Positions 8,718 to 16,126 of a stretch of DNA of 64,000 nt are shown piece by piece (positions within the stretch are counted from its first letter, which is position 1; each line of letters opens with the position of its first letter). The position numbers and the translations under genes are program-made. Location of the stretch: NCBI GenBank assembly GCA_023667395.1, contig JAMPAC010000001.1:604705-668704 (forward strand). Direction: 5' to 3'. Origin of the DNA: Blautia sp. GTDB taxonomy: Bacteria; Bacillota; Clostridia; Lachnospirales; Lachnospiraceae. A model generated the notes under the pieces. It worked only from the letters and a program-made list of their open reading frames with translations, had not been told where the DNA came from and searched no databases.

Positions 8718-10268
8718 CTATTGCGCGGGTATGGCTGTCACAGGCATACCTTCTTCCAGATTTGTGTACGAGGTCACTATGATCACATCCTCCTCCGTGA
8801 TTCCCTCCAGCACTTCCGTATAAGTGTCGGTGGAAACCCCGCAGACAATGGGCTTCTTTGCTACGATGCCGTTTTCCACCACATACAGGAAATCGCCCTC
8901 TTTGTCCGCGTTGATGGCCTCCACGGGAATCATCAGGGTATTCTCCGCTTTTCGGGTGTACACCAGAAGCTTCGCGTCCATGCCCAGGATGATCCTGTCA
9001 TCGGGCGCCAGCAGGTGTACTTCCACGCCTACCATGGGCGTATTGGAGGCGTTTGTCTCTGCCATGCGGTTGATCTTGCTGATCTCGCCTTCATAGATGT
9101 TTCCCGAAACGGTCACATCCACTTTCTGGCCAATCTCCAGCTTCTCCAGATCATACTTGGAAGCGTAAAAGGTCACTTTCACATTCTCGCTGCTCTCCAG
9201 GGTCATCAGATGCGTCCCGCTGGCCACCCCGGAACCGGAGACTGCGCTGCACTCCGTGATAATGCCCGCGTATGCCGCATGGATGCCGTCCTTTGCCTGA
9301 TTGTAGTCTTCCTCCGACTCCCGGTAGGTAATATCCGCAAGTTCCTTGTCCGCGCTGAAAGAAGCCCTGTCGTAAGAATCCAGGATGGAGTTCTCCGTGG
9401 AGGTCTTCTGCCCCTCCATCTCCGCTTTGTAGGTCTCATAGTGCTGCAACAGATCCTGCGCGTCGGATATCTTCTCCTGAAGTTCCGCCACATAATCCGA
9501 ATTATTGGCCGTTGAAGACACATAGCTGTTACGGCTGATGGCATTGTTGATATCATCGATCTCTTTTTGAAGCACCGCCACCCGTGCCTGTATCTGGGAA
9601 GAATCTGCGCCTTCTTTCAGCTGAGCCTGCAGATTTTCCAGTTCGCCTGTCTTCTCCCGCAGGGAATTGGACAGGTTCATGCTTTCCTCCGCCAGAGCAT
9701 TGTTTGTATGTCTCTGGCTTTCGCTCAATTCATTCTGCAAAGTCTTTATGTATGCTTTTGTGTCCGCAATCTGCTGGTTCAGCACATCCAGATTGGTCGT
9801 GGCCTCATTCAGCTTCGCCTGGTTCTGGGCGTTATCGGCCATGGCGCTGTTGTAATTTGCGTTGCTCTTTTCATATTGCAACTCAGACTGGCGCATGCTG
9901 CTTTCCAGACGCGCCATGTTATAAGTCGCCAGGATGTCTCCCGCCTCCACGGCGTCCCCCGCCGCTACATTCACGGAATCCAGCGTCCCGCTCACAGGGG
10001 CAAAGATCACGCTTACCTCCTCGCTCTTGACTGTTCCATTGGTACTGATGCTCTCCTGAATATCCCCCCTGACCGCGTTCGCGGTGGTCACCACAGCGCC
10101 CGCGCTGTCGCCGGATGAGCAGGCGACCGCCCTGAAAATGATGAGGACAATAATGACAGCCGCAATAATAACAGGTGCTTTCTTACGTTTTTTCTTAGGT
10201 CTTGCCGCTTTTACCTGAACGCTCAGTTCCGTGGCGGCTGCCTCTCCGTTTCTATTTTTCTTTTTCAT
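8718..10268 (-). CDS. Membrane fusion (HlyD/MacA-like) adaptor of the ABC exporter
   Basis: 516 residues. Lys/Arg-rich cytosolic N-terminus, one TM anchor at about residues 31-49, a first half-barrel/lipoyl part (VSGTLDSVNVAAGDAVEAGDIL), a long coiled coil (about 115-290) interrupted by Q/E/N-rich heptads, the second lipoyl half (HAAYAGIITECSAV), then beta-barrel and membrane-proximal domains. The coiled coil is longer than in MacA, perhaps to span a thick wall. It lies 35 bp upstream of the permease. A family 2 repeat lies just upstream of its start. Confidence 0.9.
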   Translation of the reverse strand: MKKKNRNGEAAATELSVQVKAARPKKKRKKAPVIIAAVIIVLIIFRAVACSSGDSAGAVVTTANAVRGDIQESISTNGTVKSEEVSVIFAPVSGTLDSVNVAAGDAVEAGDILATYNMARLESSMRQSELQYEKSNANYNSAMADNAQNQAKLNEATTNLDVLNQQIADTKAYIKTLQNELSESQRHTNNALAEESMNLSNSLREKTGELENLQAQLKEGADSSQIQARVAVLQKEIDDINNAISRNSYVSSTANNSDYVAELQEKISDAQDLLQHYETYKAEMEGQKTSTENSILDSYDRASFSADKELADITYRESEEDYNQAKDGIHAAYAGIITECSAVSGSGVASGTHLMTLESSENVKVTFYASKYDLEKLEIGQKVDVTVSGNIYEGEISKINRMAETNASNTPMVGVEVHLLAPDDRIILGMDAKLLVYTRKAENTLMIPVEAINADKEGDFLYVVENGIVAKKPIVCGVSTDTYTEVLEGITEEDVIIVTSYTNLEEGMPVTAIPAQ

Positions 10269-10284
10269 GCTCCTCGTCCTTTCT

Positions 10285-10409
10285 ATTCCAGTTCCGTCTC
10301 TACACTTCAGCGCCCTTTGTGCTGAAAGAAATATTCATCTGCAAAAAACGCAGCTGAATATTTCTTTCGGGCGCTTTCGTTTCGAGACTGTTTTTCTTAT
10401 TCCAGTTCC
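10285..10409. repeat. Structured intergenic repeat, family 2, long copy
   Basis: Flanked by direct repeats ATTCCAGTTCC at 10285-10295 and 10399-10409. Between them nested stems pair as GTCTC (10296-10300)/GAGAC (10384-10388), AGCGCCC (10309-10315)/GGGCGCT (10369-10375), and a 14 bp arm GAAAGAAATATTCA (10324-10337)/reverse complement (10355-10368), capped by CTGC/GCAG. Small hairpins GTTCC/GGAAC and TTCCTGC/GCAGGAA follow to about 10442. It fills the gap between ATPase and adaptor genes. Confidence 0.75.
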
Positions 10410-10441
10410 TGCTTGCGGGAACTTTTCCTGCCTGCAGGAAC

Positions 10442-11200
10442 TTATTCCGCTCTCTGCACTTCAGCAGCTCCCCCGCCGCCGGAAATTTCCCCGGCGCTGT
10501 CCAGGCGGTTACTGTTTTCCCCTGCGGTATCCGCCTCGATATGGCCGTCCCGGATCTTGATCACGCGTTTTGCCTTGGCGGCGATCTCGTTGTCGTGGGT
10601 GATCAGGATAACAGTCCTGCCCTCCTCGTACAGTTCTTTCAGGATTCCCATGATCTCCTGGGTGGAATGGGAATCCAGATTGCCCGTGGGCTCATCCGCC
10701 AGGATGATGGGCGGCGCCTGGGCGATGGCCCTGGCTATGGCTACCCGCTGCTGTTGTCCGCCGGACATTTCCGCAGGCTTATGATCCATACGATTTTCCA
10801 GCCCTACCTTTTCCAAAGCCCTCCTGGCCAGTTCCATGCGCTGCGCCTTGCCCACTCCCCTGTAGATCAAAGGCAGTTCCACATTCTCGATGGCTGTCAG
10901 GTTGGGAATCAGGTTGAATCCCTGAAAGATAAAACCGATCTCCCTGTTCCTGATATCGGAAAGCTCGTCGTCGTCCAACTCCGACACATTCTGTCCGTGC
11001 AGCCGGTACAGGCCGCTGGTAGGCACATCCAGGCATCCCAGCATGTTCATAAGCGTGGATTTCCCGCTGCCGGACTGGCCGATAATGGCAACATACTCCC
11101 CCTCGTCAATATTTACGCTGACGTGATCCAGCGCACGCACCTCATTTTCACCGGGATTATATATCTTGCATACATCCCTGATCTCAACCAGCGCTCCCAT
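10442..11200 (-). CDS. ABC transporter ATP-binding protein, LolD/MacB type
   Basis: 252 residues. Walker A GQSGSGKSTLMN near residue 39, Q-loop in IFQGFNLIPNLT, signature MSGGQQQRVAIARA near 144, Walker B IILADEPTGNLD and H-loop LITHD. The EPTGNLD motif is typical of the MacB/LolD/FtsE group. It is the first gene of the three-gene exporter operon. The C-terminal 20 residues are low complexity (Gly, Ala, Ser, Glu) and run toward the adjoining repeat. Confidence 0.93.
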   Translation of the reverse strand: MGALVEIRDVCKIYNPGENEVRALDHVSVNIDEGEYVAIIGQSGSGKSTLMNMLGCLDVPTSGLYRLHGQNVSELDDDELSDIRNREIGFIFQGFNLIPNLTAIENVELPLIYRGVGKAQRMELARRALEKVGLENRMDHKPAEMSGGQQQRVAIARAIAQAPPIILADEPTGNLDSHSTQEIMGILKELYEEGRTVILITHDNEIAAKAKRVIKIRDGHIEADTAGENSNRLDSAGEISGGGGAAEVQRAE

Positions 11201-11241
11201 TGTTTTCCCCTTTCCCTGTGCTGCTTTACTTTTGCATTGTT

Positions 11242-11289
11242 GTACTTATGTATTGTGCATATAATACAATAGTACCCATTATATGTCAA
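11242..11289 (-). promoter_or_regulatory. Promoter with overlapping dyad, ABC exporter operon
   Basis: Minus strand: -35 TTGACA (11284-11289), 17 bp, -10 TATTAT (11261-11266). An imperfect dyad with ends GTACT and AGTAC spans 11242-11275, with half-sites GTACTTATGTATTGT and GTACTATTGTATTAT agreeing at 12 of 15 positions. It covers the -10 and start region, as a repressor site would. No regulator gene for it lies nearby. Confidence 0.75.
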
Positions 11290-11372
11290 TATGCAGATAA
11301 AAATTTTTTCGAAGATACTATAACAGCTTTTGCTAAAAAGATTCCGCATATTTTCCTTAAAATTTTCTAAAG

Positions 11373-11404
11373 AAAAATCGTTCCCGAAATCGGAAACGAT
11401 TTTT
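11373..11404 (-). terminator. Terminator after the ECF transporter gene
   Basis: AAAAATCG-TTCCCG and CGGAAACGATTTTT pair as a long stem with a 4 nt loop. It is 14 bp past the stop at 11418. A and T runs on both sides suggest bidirectional action. Confidence 0.85.
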
Positions 11405-11417
11405 CTGCTTTTTAATG

Positions 11418-12155
11418 TTATTTCTTATATCCTGATTTAATAATCGGGCTTAGTGGCTTGTAAATCAACAGCGTCACAATGGATACGCTGGCGCCTTTTA
11501 TAAGATTCAGCGGCGCCACACAGGCCGCCACAAAGCTGACTATACTGCTTTCTTTCACCAAAGGATTCACCGCTGTGCCCATGGCCAGCAGCTGCTCCAG
11601 CGGTAAAGCGTACAGTTTGGAAAAAGCAGGAAGCAGGTAAATGGCGTTAAAAGCCGTCCCAAACACGGTCATGGTCAGCGTACCGGCAATACACGCAAAA
11701 ACAGCGTTCTTCTTATTCTTCCGGAAAGCATAGATGACGGAAGCGGGGAGGATAAAACTGCAGCCTACCACGAAGTTTGCCAGATCCCCCACAAAGACCG
11801 TGCTGGTTCCTTTGATCAGCAGTTTCAGCAGAATTTTCACAAATTCCATCATAACCCCCGCCGCCGGTCCGAAGGCAAAGGTTCCCACCAGAATGGGCAA
11901 TTCGCTGAAATCCAGTTTATAAAAGCCGGGGGCAAAAGGCAGCGGGAAGTCAAACAGGTGCAGGATCATGGCGATCGCCGAAAACATGCCAATCATCGCC
12001 ACTTTTCTGGTGCTGAAAACCGGTTCACTGACGCCGTTTTTCTTCTGGGCAGCCTTTTCCAGCAACACCGCTATCATAAACAACACGATAATAATTGCTG
12101 CAAAGCTGAGCACATAAGCAAGGTTTTGGGTTACGCTTTCAAATAATCCGTTCAT
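11418..12155 (-). CDS. ECF transporter S component, probable riboflavin transporter (RibU-like)
   Basis: 245 residues from the ATG at 12155, chosen because GGAGG lies 5 nt upstream; a start at 12167 has no good site. An extra N-terminal TM (about 9-31) precedes the usual six-helix S component core, which starts with the coupling-type N-terminal segment STRKVAMIGMFSAIAMIL and contains LDFSELPILVGTFAFGP, typical of RibU-type proteins. Substrate is inferred mainly from the FMN riboswitch directly upstream. It needs a shared EcfAAT module, which is not in the window. Confidence 0.88.
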   Translation of the reverse strand: MNGLFESVTQNLAYVLSFAAIIIVLFMIAVLLEKAAQKKNGVSEPVFSTRKVAMIGMFSAIAMILHLFDFPLPFAPGFYKLDFSELPILVGTFAFGPAAGVMMEFVKILLKLLIKGTSTVFVGDLANFVVGCSFILPASVIYAFRKNKKNAVFACIAGTLTMTVFGTAFNAIYLLPAFSKLYALPLEQLLAMGTAVNPLVKESSIVSFVAACVAPLNLIKGASVSIVTLLIYKPLSPIIKSGYKK

Positions 12156-12165
12156 ATTTTCCTCC

Positions 12166-12184
12166 ATTCCAGTTCCGAGACTGT
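12166..12184. repeat. Relic of family 2 repeat (ends only)
   Basis: ATTCCAGTTCC (12166-12176) is joined directly to GAGACTGT (12177-12184). In the full copies these two conserved ends are separated by the nested stem, so this looks like a deleted or minimal version. On the minus strand it lies just upstream of the GGAGG of the ECF gene. Confidence 0.55.
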
Positions 12185-12216
12185 CTTGTTGCAGGAAAAT
12201 TCTTCATTTCACACAA

Positions 12217-12244
12217 GAAAACCCCGAATCCGAAGATTCAGGGT
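12217..12244 (-). terminator. Riboswitch-controlled terminator with UUCG loop
   Basis: On the minus strand a 10 bp stem (one G-U) is closed by a C(UUCG)G tetraloop: CCCTGAATC-TTCG-GATTCGGGG, followed by TTTTCTT. It lies between the FMN aptamer and the gene, about 60 nt before the start codon. This is the expected expression platform for transcription attenuation. Confidence 0.9.
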
Positions 12245-12311
12245 CACATTTTCCCGTACCGTCATAACCAGCAGCCCACTCTCACAAAGCAAACCGCCAA
12301 TAACAACTGTT

Positions 12312-12465
12312 CTTCTTTCATCCAGACTATACTGTTGGTTTCGGACTTTCACCGAATCGGCCGTGGCATCTGTGCCTGCTGCCGCTGAAATTGCAGCAAC
12401 ACGTTCTTCCGCCACGGGTCGCGGACTGTACCGCCAGTAGGGAATCTCACCCGACCCTGAAGAAT
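12312..12465 (-). ncRNA. FMN riboswitch (RFN element)
   Basis: The minus strand carries the conserved RFN parts in order: AGGGTCGGGTGAGATTCCC, ACTGGCGGTA, AGTCCGCGACCC, a variable arm rich in GCAGC/GCTGC, GGTGAAAGTCCGAAACC, and ACAGTATAGTCTGGATGAAAG closing the first stem with CTTC/GAAG. It senses FMN. With the terminator at 12217-12244 and the promoter at 12488-12516 it forms a complete OFF switch for the riboflavin transporter gene. Confidence 0.96.
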
Positions 12466-12487
12466 TTTACCTCTGTTTACAAGGGAT

Positions 12488-12516
12488 ATTATATTGCCTT
12501 TTTGCGCAGAAATCAA
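12488..12516 (-). promoter_or_regulatory. Promoter of the FMN riboswitch transcript
   Basis: Minus strand: -35 TTGATT (12511-12516), 17 bp, -10 TATAAT (12488-12493). The start site near 12481 leaves about 16 nt before the aptamer. Confidence 0.85.
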
Positions 12517-12616
12517 GGCTTTTCAGATTTTTTCTCTCATATATCCTATGTTACCTGTTTTAAATAACATATTTTATCGATATATAAACTTTCATAAGCC
12601 TACATACATTCTCAAA

Positions 12617-13699
12617 TTATTTCTTATGGATCAGCCAAATGAAATAAAATGGTTGTTCCCTAATAATTTGCTTTTCATCCAAACATTGTTCGACAAAATT
12701 TGCCATACTAAATATACCTCCACCAGTCCCCAAATAAGAAATGATTCTTTCCAAGTTAGGCGAATTAAACAAAGATCCATTTATGGCTACCAATGTTGCT
12801 ACCGCAAATCCCAGCGTCAAAAAACTACCCATTTTTATCACCAAATGTCGATTTATTCTTTTAATATCTGAATTTAATAGATTTATCCCATTTTTTATAT
12901 TAATACCGATCTTTTTTATATTAGCATCAAAACTTTCTGAATTATTAGCTTCATATAGATTTAAAAACTCACTTTCCAGATAAAGACGAAAGCTAGAAAA
13001 TTCATTTGAATAATTCTCCATGGCTTTTATCAAACTATCATTGGAGCAATCATCAATATATGGTATTTCAACTTGCGCAATGGAACGTATATAGATATCT
13101 TCCAAAAATCTATTTCGTGAGGTAATACAACTTGTATTTGATTTTTCATTCAGTAGCTTTTCATACACTTCTTTTGAAGGATAATCAATAAAAGCATGAT
13201 CTTCCCAAAGAGCATTTTTGCATAACCCGTCAACCATAATATCCGGTATATAAATTAAATATTCTTTTTCTATCAGTTCTTTGTTGTTCCTAAGAAACCG
13301 ACCTAATGCATTAATGTTATTTATTTGCAAATATGTAGAATAATCATATGATGTTTGATAAATAAACCCTGTTGGATCCTCAGTTATACAATTATATAAT
13401 TGATAATCATGCCTATGCTCTTGATCAATTACTCCTGTTTCCCATAAAACTGATGTATCTGCAAGCAACAAAGTCTTTCTGGCTATTTCATATTTGTCTT
13501 CATATTTATTTAATAGTGCTACATTCTTATTTAGATTATCATTAATGTGATTTCGGAATCGTCTATCACCGTATCCATCATATATTGTTTCGTGCCACCA
13601 TAGTCTGGAATATTCAATCGCCATTTGTGCATCAGTCATTTTTTCTTCCTTAGCCCGTCTATATAAATCCGATATTAATTTTTTCCATTCATTATCCAT
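12617..13699 (-). CDS. Unknown AT-rich protein with C-terminal membrane segments
   Basis: 360 residues, much more AT-rich than its neighbours and rich in Asn, Ile and Lys, which suggests recent acquisition. The N-terminal two thirds are soluble and mainly helical, with Tyr and Trp clusters (SRLWWHETIYDGYGDRRF near 31-48). A basic stretch precedes a hydrophobic helix at about 288-308, and a second weaker segment lies at about 320-337. No catalytic motif was recognised. It stands alone between the riboswitch unit and a probable mobile-element scar. A lone accessory, possibly defensive, role is a guess. Confidence 0.6.
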   Translation of the reverse strand: MDNEWKKLISDLYRRAKEEKMTDAQMAIEYSRLWWHETIYDGYGDRRFRNHINDNLNKNVALLNKYEDKYEIARKTLLLADTSVLWETGVIDQEHRHDYQLYNCITEDPTGFIYQTSYDYSTYLQINNINALGRFLRNNKELIEKEYLIYIPDIMVDGLCKNALWEDHAFIDYPSKEVYEKLLNEKSNTSCITSRNRFLEDIYIRSIAQVEIPYIDDCSNDSLIKAMENYSNEFSSFRLYLESEFLNLYEANNSESFDANIKKIGINIKNGINLLNSDIKRINRHLVIKMGSFLTLGFAVATLVAINGSLFNSPNLERIISYLGTGGGIFSMANFVEQCLDEKQIIREQPFYFIWLIHKK

Positions 13700-13787
13700 A
13701 AAGACCCTCCATCTATATCATAGCTTTTAATTACTATATTTCAATTATACCACGGTTGCAATCCAATTTCAATTTTCTGACAAAAAC

Positions 13788-14030
13788 ACAAAAAAATACG
13801 GCACACCAGACTTTTACATCTGATATGCCTTATGATCTCTGCCTGTAGTCACCCAAAATACGTCTTACTTGTTTTGTATTGCGATAGGTCGTTTGATTTC
13901 CGTTTTGTCGTAATTATTTTATCCAGTTATTTTTATGGTTGTTGCGCTATTTGAGGGCGCATTAGAATAAGCCCGCCATCAATTATATTTTTCTAATTTC
14001 TATAACTGATAATAGGCTTATTCCGATGTC
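13788..14030 (-). mobile_element. Probable mobile-element scar between 12617 gene and ABC exporter
   Basis: The 470 bp gap 13700-14170 has no full gene. On the minus strand a 9-codon frame (13933-13962) reads MRPQIAQQP, which resembles the start of some clostridial transposon serine recombinases. Downstream is a terminator: GGCATATCAGA/TCTGGTGTGCC (13800-13829) followed by TTTTTTT (13791-13797). Inverted repeats GAATAAGCC/GGCTTATTC lie at about 13964-14025. I read this as the joined ends of an element that lost its middle. The recombinase likeness is from memory and weak. Confidence 0.35.
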
Positions 14031-14170
14031 CAACCATTTAAGTTCATATTAAGGTTCTAAGGTGATTTATTGCATTTTGTGTAAAAATGGCGTAAATCTA
14101 TACATGCCTGGCAAATGCCTGATTTAACTCAATTTCCAGAAACGGGAAATCACACCCATGCCACCCCCCA

Positions 14171-16105
14171 TCACTGCGCCATGGCGTTCCCGGTGTACAG
14201 CTGATAATATTTCCCTTTCTGCTCGATCAGCTGGTCGTGGGTTCCTTTCTCAATGATGCGTCCCTGCTCCAGTACAATGATACAGTCGCTGTTCCTGACT
14301 GTGGAAAGCCTGTGGGCGATGACAAAGTTGGTCCTGCCTTTCATCAGCGCGTCCATGCCTTTCTGCACCAGCTTCTCCGTTCTGGTATCGATGGAACTGG
14401 TAGCCTCATCCAGGATCAGCACCGGCGGATCGGCAATCGCCGCCCTGGCGATGGCCAGTAGCTGCCTCTGCCCCTGGCTTAAGTTCGCGCCGTCCCCCCG
14501 GAGCATGGTATCGTAGCCGTCAGGCAGACGCCGGATGAAACCGTCCGCATTGGCAAGCATGGCAGCCCGCACCACTTCTTCCTTGGTGGCGTTCAGTTTT
14601 CCATAACGTATGTTCTCCATAACCGTCCCGGTAAACAGGTGGGTATCCTGAAGCACGATCCCCAGAGAACGCCGCAGGTCGTCTTTCTTGATCTTGTTCA
14701 CATTGATGCCGTCGTAGCGGATCTTTCCGTCCTGGATATCATAAAAGCGGTTGATCAGGTTGGTAATGGTAGTCTTGCCCGCGCCAGTAGCGCCTACAAA
14801 CGCGATCTTCTGCCCCGGCTTCGCGTAAAGTTCAATATCGTGGAGGATCATCTTATCGTCATTATAGCCAAAATCCACATGATCAAATACCACATCCCCC
14901 CGCAGTTCCTGGTAGGTGGTGGTATCGTCCGCCTTATGATAGTGCTTCCATGCCCAGAGCCCGGTCCGCTCGCTGCTCTCCTCCAGCTTTCCCCTGTCAT
15001 TCCGCACTGCGTTCACCAACTCCACATAGCCGTCATCCACCTCAGGGGTCTCATCCATCAGCTTAAAAATGCGGTCTGCGCCGGCCAGCGCCATGATGAT
15101 ACTGTTGAACTGCATACTGATCTGGTTGATGGGCATGCTGAACGACTTGTTCAGTGTCAGGAAGCTTGCCAGGTTTCCAAGGGTCAGCCCCGACACGCCG
15201 GTAATGGCCAGGATGCCGCCCGCCACCGCGCAGATCACATAGCTTAAGTTGCCCAGCTGGGCATTCACGGGACCCATGATATTGGCGAATTTATTCGCCC
15301 TGTTGGCGCTGTCACACAGCTGGTCGTTGAGTTCGTTGAACTGCGCCAGGCTCTCCTCCTCGTGGCAGAACACCTTTACCACTTTCTGTCCTGTCATGGT
15401 CTCCTCAATACAGCCGTTTAATTTACCCAGATCCCTCTGCTGCGCCAGGAAGAAGCGGCTGCTCTGGGAGCCGATCTTTTTCGCCGCAAAGATCATGAGC
15501 ACCACCATGAAAAGGGTAATCACGGTCAACGGAATATCCAACAGGATCATGGACGTCAGGGTACTGACCACCGTGATTCCGCTGTTCAAAAACTGCGGAA
15601 TGCTCTGGCTGATCATCTGCCGCATGGTATCGATATCGTTGGTGTACAGGGACATAATGTCGCCGTGGGCGTGGGTGTCAAAGTACTTGATGGGGAGCGT
15701 CTCCATCTTTTCAAATAAATCGTCACGGAGATTCTTCTGTGTCCCCTGGGTGATCACGATCATCAGCCTTGCCTGGGTAAAGGAAGCCAATACGCCCAGC
15801 GCGTAAAAGCACGCCACTCTGGCGATAGCCCACGCCAGGGGGCTGAAATCGGGGTTCTGGTTCCCCAGCATGGGGACAATGTAATCGTCAATCAACGTTC
15901 CGATAAACAACGTTCCCTGCAGGGAACAGAGCACGGTGGTAAAAATGCAGATCACCACCACGACCCACTGGATCGCGTAATCTTTAAATGTATAACCGAG
16001 CACCCTCTTTAAAAGTTTGCCGGGATTCTCTATCTTGGGTCTGGGGCCTCTCATGCCGCGGGGACCGGGACCCTGGTTTACTTTCGGTTTTCTTTCTTCC
16101 GCCAT
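14171..16105 (-). CDS. Heterodimeric ABC exporter subunit, consensus ATPase site (TM288-like)
   Basis: 644 residues: cytosolic Pro/Gly/Arg-rich N-terminus, six TM segments (about 37-345), then the ATPase domain. Walker A VGATGAGKTT, signature LSQGQRQLLAIARA (Gln in place of the second Gly), Walker B VLILDEATSSID with the catalytic Glu present. The LSQGQ signature with an intact Glu matches the TM288-type partner. An insertion of about 30 residues with a WAWKHYHK tract lies between TM and ATPase domains. GGAGG precedes the start. It is 21 bp downstream of its partner gene. Confidence 0.92.
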   Translation of the reverse strand: MAEERKPKVNQGPGPRGMRGPRPKIENPGKLLKRVLGYTFKDYAIQWVVVVICIFTTVLCSLQGTLFIGTLIDDYIVPMLGNQNPDFSPLAWAIARVACFYALGVLASFTQARLMIVITQGTQKNLRDDLFEKMETLPIKYFDTHAHGDIMSLYTNDIDTMRQMISQSIPQFLNSGITVVSTLTSMILLDIPLTVITLFMVVLMIFAAKKIGSQSSRFFLAQQRDLGKLNGCIEETMTGQKVVKVFCHEEESLAQFNELNDQLCDSANRANKFANIMGPVNAQLGNLSYVICAVAGGILAITGVSGLTLGNLASFLTLNKSFSMPINQISMQFNSIIMALAGADRIFKLMDETPEVDDGYVELVNAVRNDRGKLEESSERTGLWAWKHYHKADDTTTYQELRGDVVFDHVDFGYNDDKMILHDIELYAKPGQKIAFVGATGAGKTTITNLINRFYDIQDGKIRYDGINVNKIKKDDLRRSLGIVLQDTHLFTGTVMENIRYGKLNATKEEVVRAAMLANADGFIRRLPDGYDTMLRGDGANLSQGQRQLLAIARAAIADPPVLILDEATSSIDTRTEKLVQKGMDALMKGRTNFVIAHRLSTVRNSDCIIVLEQGRIIEKGTHDQLIEQKGKYYQLYTGNAMAQ

Positions 16106-16126
16106 GTGATAAGCACCTCCTGTTAT

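Noticed and set aside
12209..12415. Minus-strand frame of 68 codons through the FMN riboswitch
   Set aside because: It lies within aptamer and terminator sequence, which fully explains the conservation.
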